Below, piece by piece: positions 16,943 through 24,996 of a stretch of 64,000 bases of DNA. Made by a program: the position numbers and the translations under genes. Position 1 is the first letter of the stretch, and each line of letters opens with the position of its first letter. Source of the stretch: Hellea balneolensis DSM 19091. GTDB taxonomy: Bacteria; Pseudomonadota; Alphaproteobacteria; Caulobacterales; Maricaulaceae. The notes below the pieces were generated by a model. It saw nothing but the letters and a program-made list of their open reading frames with translations. It searched no databases and was not told the origin of the DNA. Where the stretch lies: NCBI RefSeq assembly GCF_000428525.1, contig NZ_AUAC01000003.1, positions 62,001 to 126,000 of the forward strand, read 5' to 3'.

Positions 16943-19800
16943 GTAACAACTTTGTTTCCAAATAAGTCGACCTCGGTTTGAAGCAAGCTACTTTCGTGAT
17001 ACAAGACTAGACGCTCTCTACTCCAATATAATTCAGGTTCCTTTGAGGGAAGACTTTGCCCAATAGCTGAGTTAACTGCTACTACAAAAGGACGAGGTTC
17101 GTATGAGATAAAGTCTGGTGCTTTTTCAGCAATACCTTCGCCAGGGTCATCGTCTTGTGTCTCAAACTTTCGCGACGGTGATATATTCACACTATAGTCC
17201 ATTTTGTGCACGAGTGCATGCTTTAAAGCATCTGACTTTTCATCATCCAGTGCAACTCTTGCTGCTTCGTGTCCAGTACGAATAGAAAGAAGAGTGTGTG
17301 TGACAATGAGTGTAATATTTAGTGAGCGCAGAGCGTTGAAGAGTTGCGGGAAAAACAAACGCCGAGCTTCAATTTTAGGAAATTGTAGAAAAACATTGTG
17401 AATTCCATCTATTACCACACTTGAAAAACTATCGCCTTCAAGCCTAGCTTGCTCAATCTTCCACAAAATTCGATTGAATAAAACATCAGGCTCTAGGTGA
17501 CCAGGGTACAAATGTATGGTTTCTATTTTCGTGGGGTTCATTGGTTTTTTAAATTCCGGATATTCGAATTGCCTAATCAGGTCTAATCTTTCCACGATGT
17601 TTTCGTAATAAGTACTCGGGTACAAAAACGAAATCACAAGAACTCGGTCTCGCGCTTTTGAGGATACAGGAATTTTGCCGTCTGAAATCCATGGGGACGC
17701 CGCGATTTTCAATGCAAAAGCGGCTTTGCCGGCGGAACCATCTCCATTAACAAAAATATGTGAACCCTGAAAAATATCTACACCTAATCTTGCCGGTACT
17801 GCTGATAAGTTGATATCTGATAGTTGTTTCACTTGTCTCGGATTTGGCGATTCATTTTGGGGAAAGTGCTTTAAATCCTCATCCGCAAAGGACCGGTTCA
17901 AAAACGATTTTGACAAACTGACATCTGGTAAGGACGGCTTCAAAGTTGCAAATTCTTCTAAGAGATAACTCGCTTGAGGGGTGAACCGGACTCCGTCGTC
18001 GCCAGACATGCTAAATCCATGACTGCCCGGTGCAAAAACTTGGTGCCGAGCTTTCTGAAGTAGAATTCTTCGATCAGGTTTTGAGTGACGATCGTTCACG
18101 TACGAATGCTCCAATTTAACCACTGTATCTACTAAGTAATCAATTGATGATCCAACTTCCTCGCCGACAGTCAAAATTACAAGCGCATTGAATTTCCGAC
18201 ACTGTTCGATAAACTTTATTAGCCCATTTCTCTCTCGAGGAGTGAGGTTTGATGCGATCGCGTGATGTAAACCATCTATTACAACCACGTTAGCACAAGG
18301 AAGTGGTACTTGTTTTTCACTTAGTGCATTATTGTAAGCGGCTTTTAAGGGGTCAATTAAAACTTCAATATCTTCAGTAATTATATCGATTGGCGAAAAC
18401 TCACCTTCACGTGACTCGAAATCTGATTTGTCGAAATGTGTTACGCTAAGCCATTCTTGACTTGAGGTGTTATTAATTCCTAAATCACGAGGTAAAGTTC
18501 CAAGAATATTTTGTACTCTTGTTTTCAGGTCGTTTGCACCTTCCTCGGTCGTAATAAATTCCGTCTCAATTCCAAACAATGATAGTGCTGCGCAAATAGA
18601 TAGAGATAACGAGGTTTTCCCCGATCCCGCTGACCCATGTATTGCCAACACCATTCCTCCACGTGAAGAAAATTTTAGCCCACCTTGAAAAAGTGTTTCG
18701 GCACCGCGTAGAGCAATTTGAACGCCCCAAATTAGGTTTATAATATCACTGGAATATGGAAGGTCCTGACGATCACTTGCTAAATCATATTCGAAAATTT
18801 TAGATGCTTCGTATTTTACGATCTTACTATCTTTGCGATCCGTAATAAGTTGTTCCATCATGTCGACAAAAGTCTTATATTCAATACTGGGTTTTATACG
18901 AATATCGAAATACCCTAGCATGGAAAGAATTGCTCTCACGAGGCCTGTCGAACGATGTGCCGCCAGACTAGAAAATAAATTTGGCGGTAATTTATCTTTA
19001 CCTTTGGAACGATCCCTTGGTGACAAACTTGTGCGGTTAAATTCAAAAGCGTCAATGACGTTTTTAATGGTTATTTTACCTCTTTTGTCATGCGGACCGG
19101 CCTCTAGCTCTTCAGGAATGAGATCGAACGAATACAACAAAAGCGATTTTAATGCGAAAATTGCAATGGACCTACTGGCCGGATTGTTTGGCATTGTTAG
19201 GATATCTAGAGTGACTTCCAATGGAGAGGGAATAACAATCGCATCTTGCCGTTTTAGGGAGGTGTGAGAAACTTTTGTAGTTACAAATCTTTGTAAAGTT
19301 GCTTCTTTTATTATCCGACTTATTCTTGTTGGAAGTGACCTGACATGTTCGCTCTCGGCATGCAAACTTGAGCGTTTTAACAGACAGTTTTTGGTTTCCA
19401 AATCTTCTAAAAACTGATCAAAACTGTAATCTTTCAACGTCGAATTCGATGACTTTAAGAATGATTCATATGTTGATGAATGTACCTTTTTTAAAGCCAT
19501 CCAAACCTTCAAATCTGGTTGCCAAGTGTTAAGGTTTATCCTCCAAGCGCGCTTTAAATCATTTTTTATCAACGACTTTATCTTTTCTGAGGGAGAGCCA
19601 GCAACTAAATGCTTGTACTTTTTTCGATAAGGGTACAGCCAACAAAAATGTCTGTTTATTCTTGCATCCAAGTTTGCTTCATCTTGGGGAGGTTTTAACA
19701 CCTCCCCAATAGCATGGGTCACACTCAATAGTAGGTCGGAGCAGATATCCATGAATGGATACTGTCCGGCTTGTCGATATTCAATTTTCTCTGGCGACAT
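16939..19800 (-). CDS. 953-aa protein with two KaiC/RecA-like ATPase domains
   Basis: The first 350 or so residues match nothing I know. Then follow two KaiC-like domains. Domain 1 has Walker A HGSAGSGKTS (388-397), Walker B NVVVIDG (504-510), and the KaiC-type strand pattern RILLQKARHQ...GSHGFSMSGDDGVRF (578-606). Domain 2 has a degenerate Walker A, NGDGSAGKAA (685-694), with Ala in place of the Mg-binding Thr/Ser, and Walker B SSVVIDG (793-799). KaiC-like ATPases switch oligomeric state or partners. One catalytic and one degenerate P-loop suggest a sensor or switch. It is the last gene of a three-gene operon, starting 2 bp after the HTH gene's stop. Confidence 0.85.
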   Translation of the reverse strand: MSPEKIEYRQAGQYPFMDICSDLLLSVTHAIGEVLKPPQDEANLDARINRHFCWLYPYRKKYKHLVAGSPSEKIKSLIKNDLKRAWRINLNTWQPDLKVWMALKKVHSSTYESFLKSSNSTLKDYSFDQFLEDLETKNCLLKRSSLHAESEHVRSLPTRISRIIKEATLQRFVTTKVSHTSLKRQDAIVIPSPLEVTLDILTMPNNPASRSIAIFALKSLLLYSFDLIPEELEAGPHDKRGKITIKNVIDAFEFNRTSLSPRDRSKGKDKLPPNLFSSLAAHRSTGLVRAILSMLGYFDIRIKPSIEYKTFVDMMEQLITDRKDSKIVKYEASKIFEYDLASDRQDLPYSSDIINLIWGVQIALRGAETLFQGGLKFSSRGGMVLAIHGSAGSGKTSLSLSICAALSLFGIETEFITTEEGANDLKTRVQNILGTLPRDLGINNTSSQEWLSVTHFDKSDFESREGEFSPIDIITEDIEVLIDPLKAAYNNALSEKQVPLPCANVVVIDGLHHAIASNLTPRERNGLIKFIEQCRKFNALVILTVGEEVGSSIDYLVDTVVKLEHSYVNDRHSKPDRRILLQKARHQVFAPGSHGFSMSGDDGVRFTPQASYLLEEFATLKPSLPDVSLSKSFLNRSFADEDLKHFPQNESPNPRQVKQLSDINLSAVPARLGVDIFQGSHIFVNGDGSAGKAAFALKIAASPWISDGKIPVSSKARDRVLVISFLYPSTYYENIVERLDLIRQFEYPEFKKPMNPTKIETIHLYPGHLEPDVLFNRILWKIEQARLEGDSFSSVVIDGIHNVFLQFPKIEARRLFFPQLFNALRSLNITLIVTHTLLSIRTGHEAARVALDDEKSDALKHALVHKMDYSVNISPSRKFETQDDDPGEGIAEKAPDFISYEPRPFVVAVNSAIGQSLPSKEPELYWSRERLVLYHESSLLQTEVDLFGNKVVT

Positions 19801-19802
19801 AA

Positions 19803-20663
19803 TTATGCATCTAGGCGACGAATTGCGGGCATTACCTCAACAGCTCGTGACGAGTTGGCTTGAATTCGACTTCCCCTCTTCATTAATTTGCTCCGGAGGC
19901 CAATAGGCGGCATGCCAATGACCTCTAAAGCTTCGTTAGCAGTCTCAATGTGTGGTGTAGGTAAAGCTTTGTTAGCTGGTTTAATCTGTGATGTGGGTAC
20001 AGAGTGGTTAAACAGATAGTTAGCCAGTGATTCCCTTAGTTCAAATTTTCGATAAATTGGAGTCGAGAGTTCTTTAGTATCAAGATTCACGTACTGAAAA
20101 TCCGATGGTCTAAATTCAAAAAATTCTGATACAATGTCTTCCCTTAACCTTCCAATATTAACAGAGAGAACATGGTGATATTTTTGCGCAAGAGTTGAGC
20201 GGTTTTCATTAAAAGCATCAGTCTCTGTTGTAGGATCAGTATCGACTAATTCTGGAGCTGCAGTATCAACTGAAGCAAATCCGCCTTTCTCAATTAAAGA
20301 GACTTGTTGTTCAGGAGTGAGTCCACGTAATTCTCGACCAAAGCGAAAAAAGGATCCATCTGCCAAATATTCGCTAAGTGTTTTTCCCATTCGTGACCCA
20401 AATGGAGAAATATCTTCACAAGGGAGACCGTAAAGACTTTCGAATTCTTCAATTACAGCAATAGTATTCTTATCTGGATTTTGTTTTAAAACATCAACAA
20501 TCATCAATACAAGGTCAGCTCGCGGCAGCGTTTTGTCGTTTACCCATTGAGAAATGGCTGGGGTCGAAATAGTCAAAAAGTCTGCCCACTGATTCCTTGA
20601 GAAGTAATTCGTATCATCAAGTAATTTTTTCAAAGATCGTGCAAATATGCTAATCTGTTTCAT
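19803..20663 (-). CDS. HTH protein with a long unrecognised C-terminal region
   Basis: Residues 1-65 form an XRE-like helix-turn-helix (SRNQWADFLTISTPAISQWV, then TLPRADLVLMIVDVL). The remaining 220 or so residues are not recognised. They include a low-complexity segment with repeated NKALPTPHIETANEAL-type units (about 225-250) and a basic tail. The frame is open to 20681, but I prefer the ATG at 20663: GGAGGG lies 5 bp upstream, inside the end of the flavoprotein gene, and the preceding stop ends one base before. The protein probably regulates the operon or bridges the flavoprotein and the ATPase; that is inference. Confidence 0.75.
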   Translation of the reverse strand: MKQISIFARSLKKLLDDTNYFSRNQWADFLTISTPAISQWVNDKTLPRADLVLMIVDVLKQNPDKNTIAVIEEFESLYGLPCEDISPFGSRMGKTLSEYLADGSFFRFGRELRGLTPEQQVSLIEKGGFASVDTAAPELVDTDPTTETDAFNENRSTLAQKYHHVLSVNIGRLREDIVSEFFEFRPSDFQYVNLDTKELSTPIYRKFELRESLANYLFNHSVPTSQIKPANKALPTPHIETANEALEVIGMPPIGLRSKLMKRGSRIQANSSRAVEVMPAIRRLDA

Positions 20664-20664
20664 A

Positions 20665-21897
20665 TTATCCCTCCGCATCATTAAATGTATATATTTTTTG
20701 GAAATGCATTTTTATTGGTTCTGTCCAATTTCCTGGAATAGAATGTGGAATTGGAATTTTCTTGTTGCCATTTAACTTTGTCGTGAGTTTTCCCCATGTT
20801 TTAATAGCTGCATCTGTTGCGACCGTTGCGCGGCCTGGGCTTGCAAAAACGACATTTCCGAATTCTTGAATCCAAGGACCGAACTCAGAGACGCCATACT
20901 GGTCAGGAATAACTTCGTATCCCGCCGTATATCTCACGTCCGAAAGTCGGTCGGTGAGGGGGGCTGGTAAACAATTATGTAGTTCATGAAGGTGTTCTTC
21001 ACGAAATTCCCGGTTTTCGTATAAACAGTGTTTCGCGTTTTTGAGTCTGGTCGCATCACCGCCACCTACTACGATTGGTCTCGCGGGGTTACGATCATCG
21101 GTATATCTGTGCTGAACTGCGCTGTAACCCATACCCCAATCAATAAATATAGATGCTGGAAGAACTGGGTCGGTTTGCCCGACAAGTAATGGGGTTAAGC
21201 GTAACTTTCCGTTGGCGGTTATCCCCAATTGCTTTAGTAAGTCAAATGAACCGCTTCCTGCCGCAATAAGCGTCACTGATGATTCAATAGTTTGGCCATC
21301 AAAGTTTATTCTTGTAACTGATCCATGCTTGGAAATAGTTACTGGCGCTTCGGTTTGGAAAAATTTTGCACCGTTCTCAATGGCTTTCGAACGTAGTCTC
21401 TCTAAAACCTTTGCTTCATCAAAGGGCAAATCAGGTATTCGAAAATAAAGCTGTTTTGGGTTGTAGAGTGCTTCCAATTGATTGCGGGCCTCATCGGGCT
21501 CCAATTGTCTGAATTGGTCTATTGAAAAACCGATAAGCTCTGCTCTTCTATTTAGTTTTCCTATTCTTCTGGAATCGTCTTTATTTATCCCAACGATCCC
21601 ATTATCGTCTGGTATTGGTAGCCCGATACTTTTCAGCATTCCTCTACCAGACTGAAAGGTGCTTCTTGCAAAATTCTGAAAACGAACCTCGTCGCCTTGA
21701 AAAGCTGCGATAGGGTACATTATCCCAGATTGTAACCAACCTTGGTTCCTTAGGGTATCTGCTCTCGGAATTCCTGAATCCTTTAAGCGAAATACAATAG
21801 GACGTTTGCCTGCTTGAGTGGCGAGAGCTGCAACTGCAGTCCCCATGATGCCACCCCCTATTATGGCAAAGTCGTAGTTTTCATCAAAATTAAGCAC
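20665..21897 (-). CDS. DAO-type FAD-dependent oxidoreductase
   Basis: The 410-aa flavoprotein has an N-terminal dinucleotide-binding motif (FAIIGGGIMGTAVAALA, about 10-26), a NQGWLQSGIMYP segment typical of DAO-family oxidases related to L-2-hydroxyglutarate oxidase, and a C-terminal VFASPGRATVATDAA FAD contact. The substrate cannot be told. It is read from a GTG and leads an operon with an HTH gene and the KaiC-like ATPase gene. A metabolic flavoenzyme in this context, next to a restriction-modification pair on an island, is unusual. It may generate or sense a small-molecule or redox signal. Confidence 0.85.
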   Translation of the reverse strand: MLNFDENYDFAIIGGGIMGTAVAALATQAGKRPIVFRLKDSGIPRADTLRNQGWLQSGIMYPIAAFQGDEVRFQNFARSTFQSGRGMLKSIGLPIPDDNGIVGINKDDSRRIGKLNRRAELIGFSIDQFRQLEPDEARNQLEALYNPKQLYFRIPDLPFDEAKVLERLRSKAIENGAKFFQTEAPVTISKHGSVTRINFDGQTIESSVTLIAAGSGSFDLLKQLGITANGKLRLTPLLVGQTDPVLPASIFIDWGMGYSAVQHRYTDDRNPARPIVVGGGDATRLKNAKHCLYENREFREEHLHELHNCLPAPLTDRLSDVRYTAGYEVIPDQYGVSEFGPWIQEFGNVVFASPGRATVATDAAIKTWGKLTTKLNGNKKIPIPHSIPGNWTEPIKMHFQKIYTFNDAEG

Positions 21898-21908
21898 GGT
21901 CTCACTAT

Positions 21909-21950
21909 AAATTAAGTGACTTAATTAAGTGTAAAATTGGCGATAGTCAA
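21909..21950 (-). promoter_or_regulatory. Predicted promoter and operator of the flavoprotein/HTH/KaiC operon
   Basis: On the minus strand TTGACT (21950-21945) and TAATTA (21927-21922) are 17 bp apart. The -10 box lies inside a perfect 12-bp palindrome ACTTAATTAAGT (21919-21930). AATTAAGTG is repeated directly at 21910-21918 and 21923-21931. Binding of the operon's HTH protein here would block the promoter, which suggests autoregulation. The rest of the stretch 21951-22117 shows nothing clear. Confidence 0.5.
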
Positions 21951-22117
21951 GACGCGCCTTCAATTACTTACATATTCTAATCATATTCTAACCTGGGTTG
22001 TTATGAGTGGTGTTGAGGTGACGCTTGCCGTAGAGCTCTATTCACAGATGATGAGACAGAGGTCTTTCAGACTGGTATGGCTTAAAGTATCCACAATAAA
22101 AATTTAGCTAAAAATTC

Positions 22118-22141
22118 TGCTTCCAAATTGCTTCCAAATTT
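22118..22141. repeat. Tandem 11-bp repeats, candidate integrase arm sites (right end of island A)
   Basis: This is an exact copy of 11099-11122: two TGCTTCCAAAT units plus TT. It ends 57 bp before the att copy at 22199, matching the 62-bp spacing of the repeat pair at the right end of the trb element. See the copy at 11099. Confidence 0.65.
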
Positions 22142-22198
22142 ATTGGGTTACATGATTCATGAAATTAGAAGTCAGTTAAGGTATTGAAATATAAGTGA

Positions 22199-22247
22199 AA
22201 AATGGTGCCCCCACACGGACTTGAACCGCGGACCCCCTGATTACAAA
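22199..22247 (-). repeat. att copy 2: 3' part of tRNA-Thr
   Basis: This block of 49 bp matches the tRNA-Thr gene at 43552-43600 with one difference (T for C at 22222, in the T loop region). Identity stops in the anticodon loop. It is the joint between islands A and B. Between it and the island B integrase start (22248-22413) I see a palindrome ACTCTAGAGT nested in TGCACTC/GAGTGCA arms (about 22269-22293), but no coding sequence. Confidence 0.9.
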
Positions 22248-22413
22248 TCTCACTCTCCATTTCGGATTTAATGCACTCCAGTACTCTAGAGTGCACTAAA
22301 CGACTGTATTCATTGAGATTTAAAAATGCTATGATCACCCCATAGCACAGGGCTACGCGCAATATCACCCGCAATTGGTCCCTGTGAGGACCCACACATT
22401 TTGGGAGGGCGAT

Positions 22414-23556
22414 ATGGCAACAGGAAAGATAACATCACGATCCGTGGCCCGTTTTAAAGGAGAGCCGGGTAAAGAGAGCTGTCTTTGGGATACAGAAGTT
22501 AAAGGGTTTGGACTGCGAGTCCAGCCATCCGGGCGGCGATCCTACATATATAAATTCAGAACGCCTGATGGCAGGCGGCGTAATAGAAAGCTTGGGGATG
22601 AAGCCGCTTTAACAGCTGAAGCGGCAAGGCGCGCGGTAAAGGTTTGGGTTGTCAATCGTGCCGAAGGTAAACCCATATTAAACGCCAAGCCTGTCGTACA
22701 GTCTATCACTCTAAGAACGCTATGTGATCTTTATATTGAGGATTATGCCAAGCTTCATAAGAAGCCTAAAAGCATTGAGGAAGATAGCCGTTATATTGAG
22801 CGAGATATTAAGCCAGCGCTGGGCCATAAAGCATTGAGCGAAATAGGGTCAAAAGACATCGTCAGGCTTAAGAGTGATTTTGCTGATACGCCTGTCAAAG
22901 CTAACCGCGTATTGGCGCTTTTATCCAAGATATTTAATTTGGCAGAAGAATGGGAGTATCGAGAGCCTAATACTAACCCAGTCCGGCACATTCGAAAGTT
23001 TAAGGAGACGTCGCGCAAACGCTATTTGAATCCCGAAGAACTGGAGCGTTTGGAAAACGCGATGGCAGATGCGGAAGTAAATGGTTGGACATCACAACCC
23101 GTCATTGATGCCATTAGAGTTTTGCAGATGACAGGAGCTCGTCTCAGAGAAGTTCTGAACATGGAATGGACATTTGTTGATTTGCCGAATGGGCAAGTTC
23201 ATCTGCCGGATTCCAAGACGGGCGAGAAGACGATATTTCTTAGTAATAAAGCTCGGCGTTATCTTGGCGACATAGAGCGCAAATCTGACAATCCATACGT
23301 CTTCCCAGGCCAACGGCAAGGTGCGCAACTTATAAACATACAAAAGCCTTGGAGATTGATCAGAGAGCGAGCTCAACTCAATGATGTTCGCATTCATGAC
23401 CTGAGACATACTTATGCTAGCCTTGCGGTAGCGCAGAACCTGTCCCTGCCAATTGTCGGGAAACTTCTCGGTCACAAGAGTTCCAAGTCGACAGAGCGCT
23501 ATGCTCATCTTTATACTGACGTTATGATTGCTGCCGCCAAAAAAGTAGGAGGATGA
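22414..23556 (+). CDS. Tyrosine integrase of island B (P4-like)
   Basis: The 380-aa enzyme has the same three-domain layout as the island A integrase, with about a third or more of residues shared by eye (for example KANRVLALLSKIFNLAEEW). The catalytic set is complete: Arg in MTGARLREV, Lys in DSKTGEK, HDLRH, LGHKS and Tyr in ERYAHL. The frame opens at 22375, but the ATG at 22414 follows GGGAGGG by 5 bp and starts with the usual MATGKIT-type N-terminus. It lies 167 bp from the att copy. Confidence 0.93.
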   Translation: MATGKITSRSVARFKGEPGKESCLWDTEVKGFGLRVQPSGRRSYIYKFRTPDGRRRNRKLGDEAALTAEAARRAVKVWVVNRAEGKPILNAKPVVQSITLRTLCDLYIEDYAKLHKKPKSIEEDSRYIERDIKPALGHKALSEIGSKDIVRLKSDFADTPVKANRVLALLSKIFNLAEEWEYREPNTNPVRHIRKFKETSRKRYLNPEELERLENAMADAEVNGWTSQPVIDAIRVLQMTGARLREVLNMEWTFVDLPNGQVHLPDSKTGEKTIFLSNKARRYLGDIERKSDNPYVFPGQRQGAQLINIQKPWRLIRERAQLNDVRIHDLRHTYASLAVAQNLSLPIVGKLLGHKSSKSTERYAHLYTDVMIAAAKKVGG

Positions 23557-23615
23557 TCAGTTTTTCGTCGCGCTATTGGCGTTTTCGGTGAACTTCGATC
23601 CTTTAATAAAGCGTG

Positions 23616-23635
23616 ACACTAATAAAGTTTAGTGT
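23616..23635. promoter_or_regulatory. Palindrome upstream of the Fic gene, candidate operator
   Basis: ACACTAA and TTAGTGT form a perfect inverted repeat with a 6-bp spacer, 45 bp before the Fic start. TAATAAAG occurs twice around it. The Fic protein has a C-terminal winged helix and may bind here. The half-site looks a little like the cargo operators, but spacing differs, so I do not place Fic in that regulon. Confidence 0.4.
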
Positions 23636-23679
23636 ATTATTCTTTAATAGTAAGAATCGTAATTAAAGGATAAAGTGCT

Positions 23680-24852
23680 GTGTCAGAAATAGACTTAACG
23701 CCCCGTATAGGTGAATATATCACAACGACCATGGTTGGCGAGTCAGTTCGCGCTTATGTGCCGCGTGATTTACCGCCAGTGCCTTCAATTGATATGCAAT
23801 CGCTGTCTAACCTCGTGAGTGATGCGATGCTGGCCTTAGGGCGCTTGGATGGCGTGAGGTCAGTTGCGCCGGACACATCATTATTCTTATACATGTATGT
23901 TCGAAAGGAAGCGCTTCTCTCTTCACAAATTGAAGGGACACAATCGACTCTATCCGATTTGTTACTTTATGAGAATGAGCAAACGCCCGGGGCACCCATT
24001 GATGATGTCGAAGAGGTGTCCACTTATGTTGCGGCCTTAGATCATGGCTTGAAGCGCATGGAAGATGGTTTTCCGCTTTCGATGCGTCTCATGCGGGAGA
24101 TGCACGGTATCTTACTATCAACAGGCCGAGGCAGTACGAAATTACCAGGAGAGTTCAGACAATCGCAAAATTGGATTGGCGGTACGCGTCCGGGAAATGC
24201 GCTATTCGTTCCGCCGCCTCCGGGATCCGTGCTAGACCTTATGACTAATTTGGAAACCTTCCTTCATGCAGAGGATGAATTGCCGATAATTGTGAAGGCC
24301 GGCATTGCTCATTTACAATTTGAAACCATCCATCCATTCTTAGATGGCAATGGCCGTCTTGGCCGATTGCTCATCACGCTCTATCTATGCTCAGAAGGTA
24401 TTCTGGAAGAGCCGCTTTTATATCTCAGCCTTTATCTGAAGACACATCGTAAGACCTATTACCAACTTCTCAACGAGGTTCGCGATCATGGCCGCTGGGA
24501 AGTATGGCTCGAGTTCTTCTTACTTGGCGTGAAAGAAGTGGCTGAGCAGGCAAATGCTGCTGCGAAACGGATATCTAGTATTTTTGAAGCTGACGCTCAG
24601 AAAATCTCCAACTTAAAGAGAGCGGCAATGATGGCACGTAAGGTTCATGAAGTTATGCGTCAGAGGCCTATTGTTACGATAGCGCTTATTACCGAGCTCT
24701 GTGACACTACCGTGCCGACGGCTACCAATGCTCTTAGAAATTTAGAAAAGCTTGGAATTGTACTCGAAGTCACAGGGAAAGAAAGAGGGCGCATTTACGC
24801 TTACACAAAATATTTAGAGGTTTTAGATGAAGGTACGGACCCAATTAATTAG
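23680..24852 (+). CDS. Fic family adenylyltransferase with C-terminal winged helix
   Basis: Fic enzymes transfer AMP from ATP to hydroxyl groups of target proteins. The 390-aa protein has a Fic_N region with the inhibitory SSQIEG motif (81-86) and the complete active-site motif HPFLDGNGRLGR (218-229). A winged-helix domain follows (about 315-385, VTIALITELCDTTVPTATNAL). The inhibitory motif lies N-terminal, as in class II Fic proteins, so the enzyme is probably self-inhibited. The start is GTG with AAAGGA 10 bp upstream. Such genes are common on islands, with roles in stress, toxin-antitoxin or phage response. Confidence 0.92.
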   Translation: MSEIDLTPRIGEYITTTMVGESVRAYVPRDLPPVPSIDMQSLSNLVSDAMLALGRLDGVRSVAPDTSLFLYMYVRKEALLSSQIEGTQSTLSDLLLYENEQTPGAPIDDVEEVSTYVAALDHGLKRMEDGFPLSMRLMREMHGILLSTGRGSTKLPGEFRQSQNWIGGTRPGNALFVPPPPGSVLDLMTNLETFLHAEDELPIIVKAGIAHLQFETIHPFLDGNGRLGRLLITLYLCSEGILEEPLLYLSLYLKTHRKTYYQLLNEVRDHGRWEVWLEFFLLGVKEVAEQANAAAKRISSIFEADAQKISNLKRAAMMARKVHEVMRQRPIVTIALITELCDTTVPTATNALRNLEKLGIVLEVTGKERGRIYAYTKYLEVLDEGTDPIN

Positions 24853-24957
24853 ATGTTCTGCGGGGATATTATAGTTTTTCGCTGACTTCAGGTTGGGGGG
24901 CAAAGCGGACCTTAGCGTTTCCAAATTAGGTTTTAGAATATTAAATCAATTATTGAG

Positions 24958-24982
24958 TTATTGACATTATTAGTGTCAATAA
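24958..24982. promoter_or_regulatory. Cargo operator 1 (TGACA-N7-TGTCA)
   Basis: This is the most perfect of the set: 9-bp arms TTATTGACA and TGTCAATAA with a 7-bp spacer. It lies 15 bp before the GST start at 24997 and probably overlaps the promoter of the GST-sulfatase unit. It shares its core with sites at 29267, 34377, 43164 and 43195. Confidence 0.7.
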
Positions 24983-24996
24983 ATATTCATGTAGAC

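Larger units (their letters stand above)
10919..22247. mobile_element. Island A, integrated at tRNA-Thr
   Basis: The element is bounded by two 49-bp copies of the tRNA-Thr 3' part. Inside are a tyrosine integrase next to the left copy, an AlpA-like regulator, a Rep_trans-type initiator or relaxase, a methyltransferase/GIY-YIG pair and a three-gene flavoprotein/HTH/KaiC operon. A 24-bp sequence, two tandem 11-bp units plus TT, is present near both ends (11099 and 22118). Several genes are clearly richer in A+T than the flanking trb genes. It has no mating-pair genes of its own, so it resembles an integrative mobilizable element or defence island. Confidence 0.85.

Noticed and set aside
23616-23635. 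Sixth member of the cargo operator set upstream of Fic
   Set aside because: The palindrome is ACACTAA-N6-TTAGTGT, which lacks the 5-7-5 TGRCA/TGYCA geometry.
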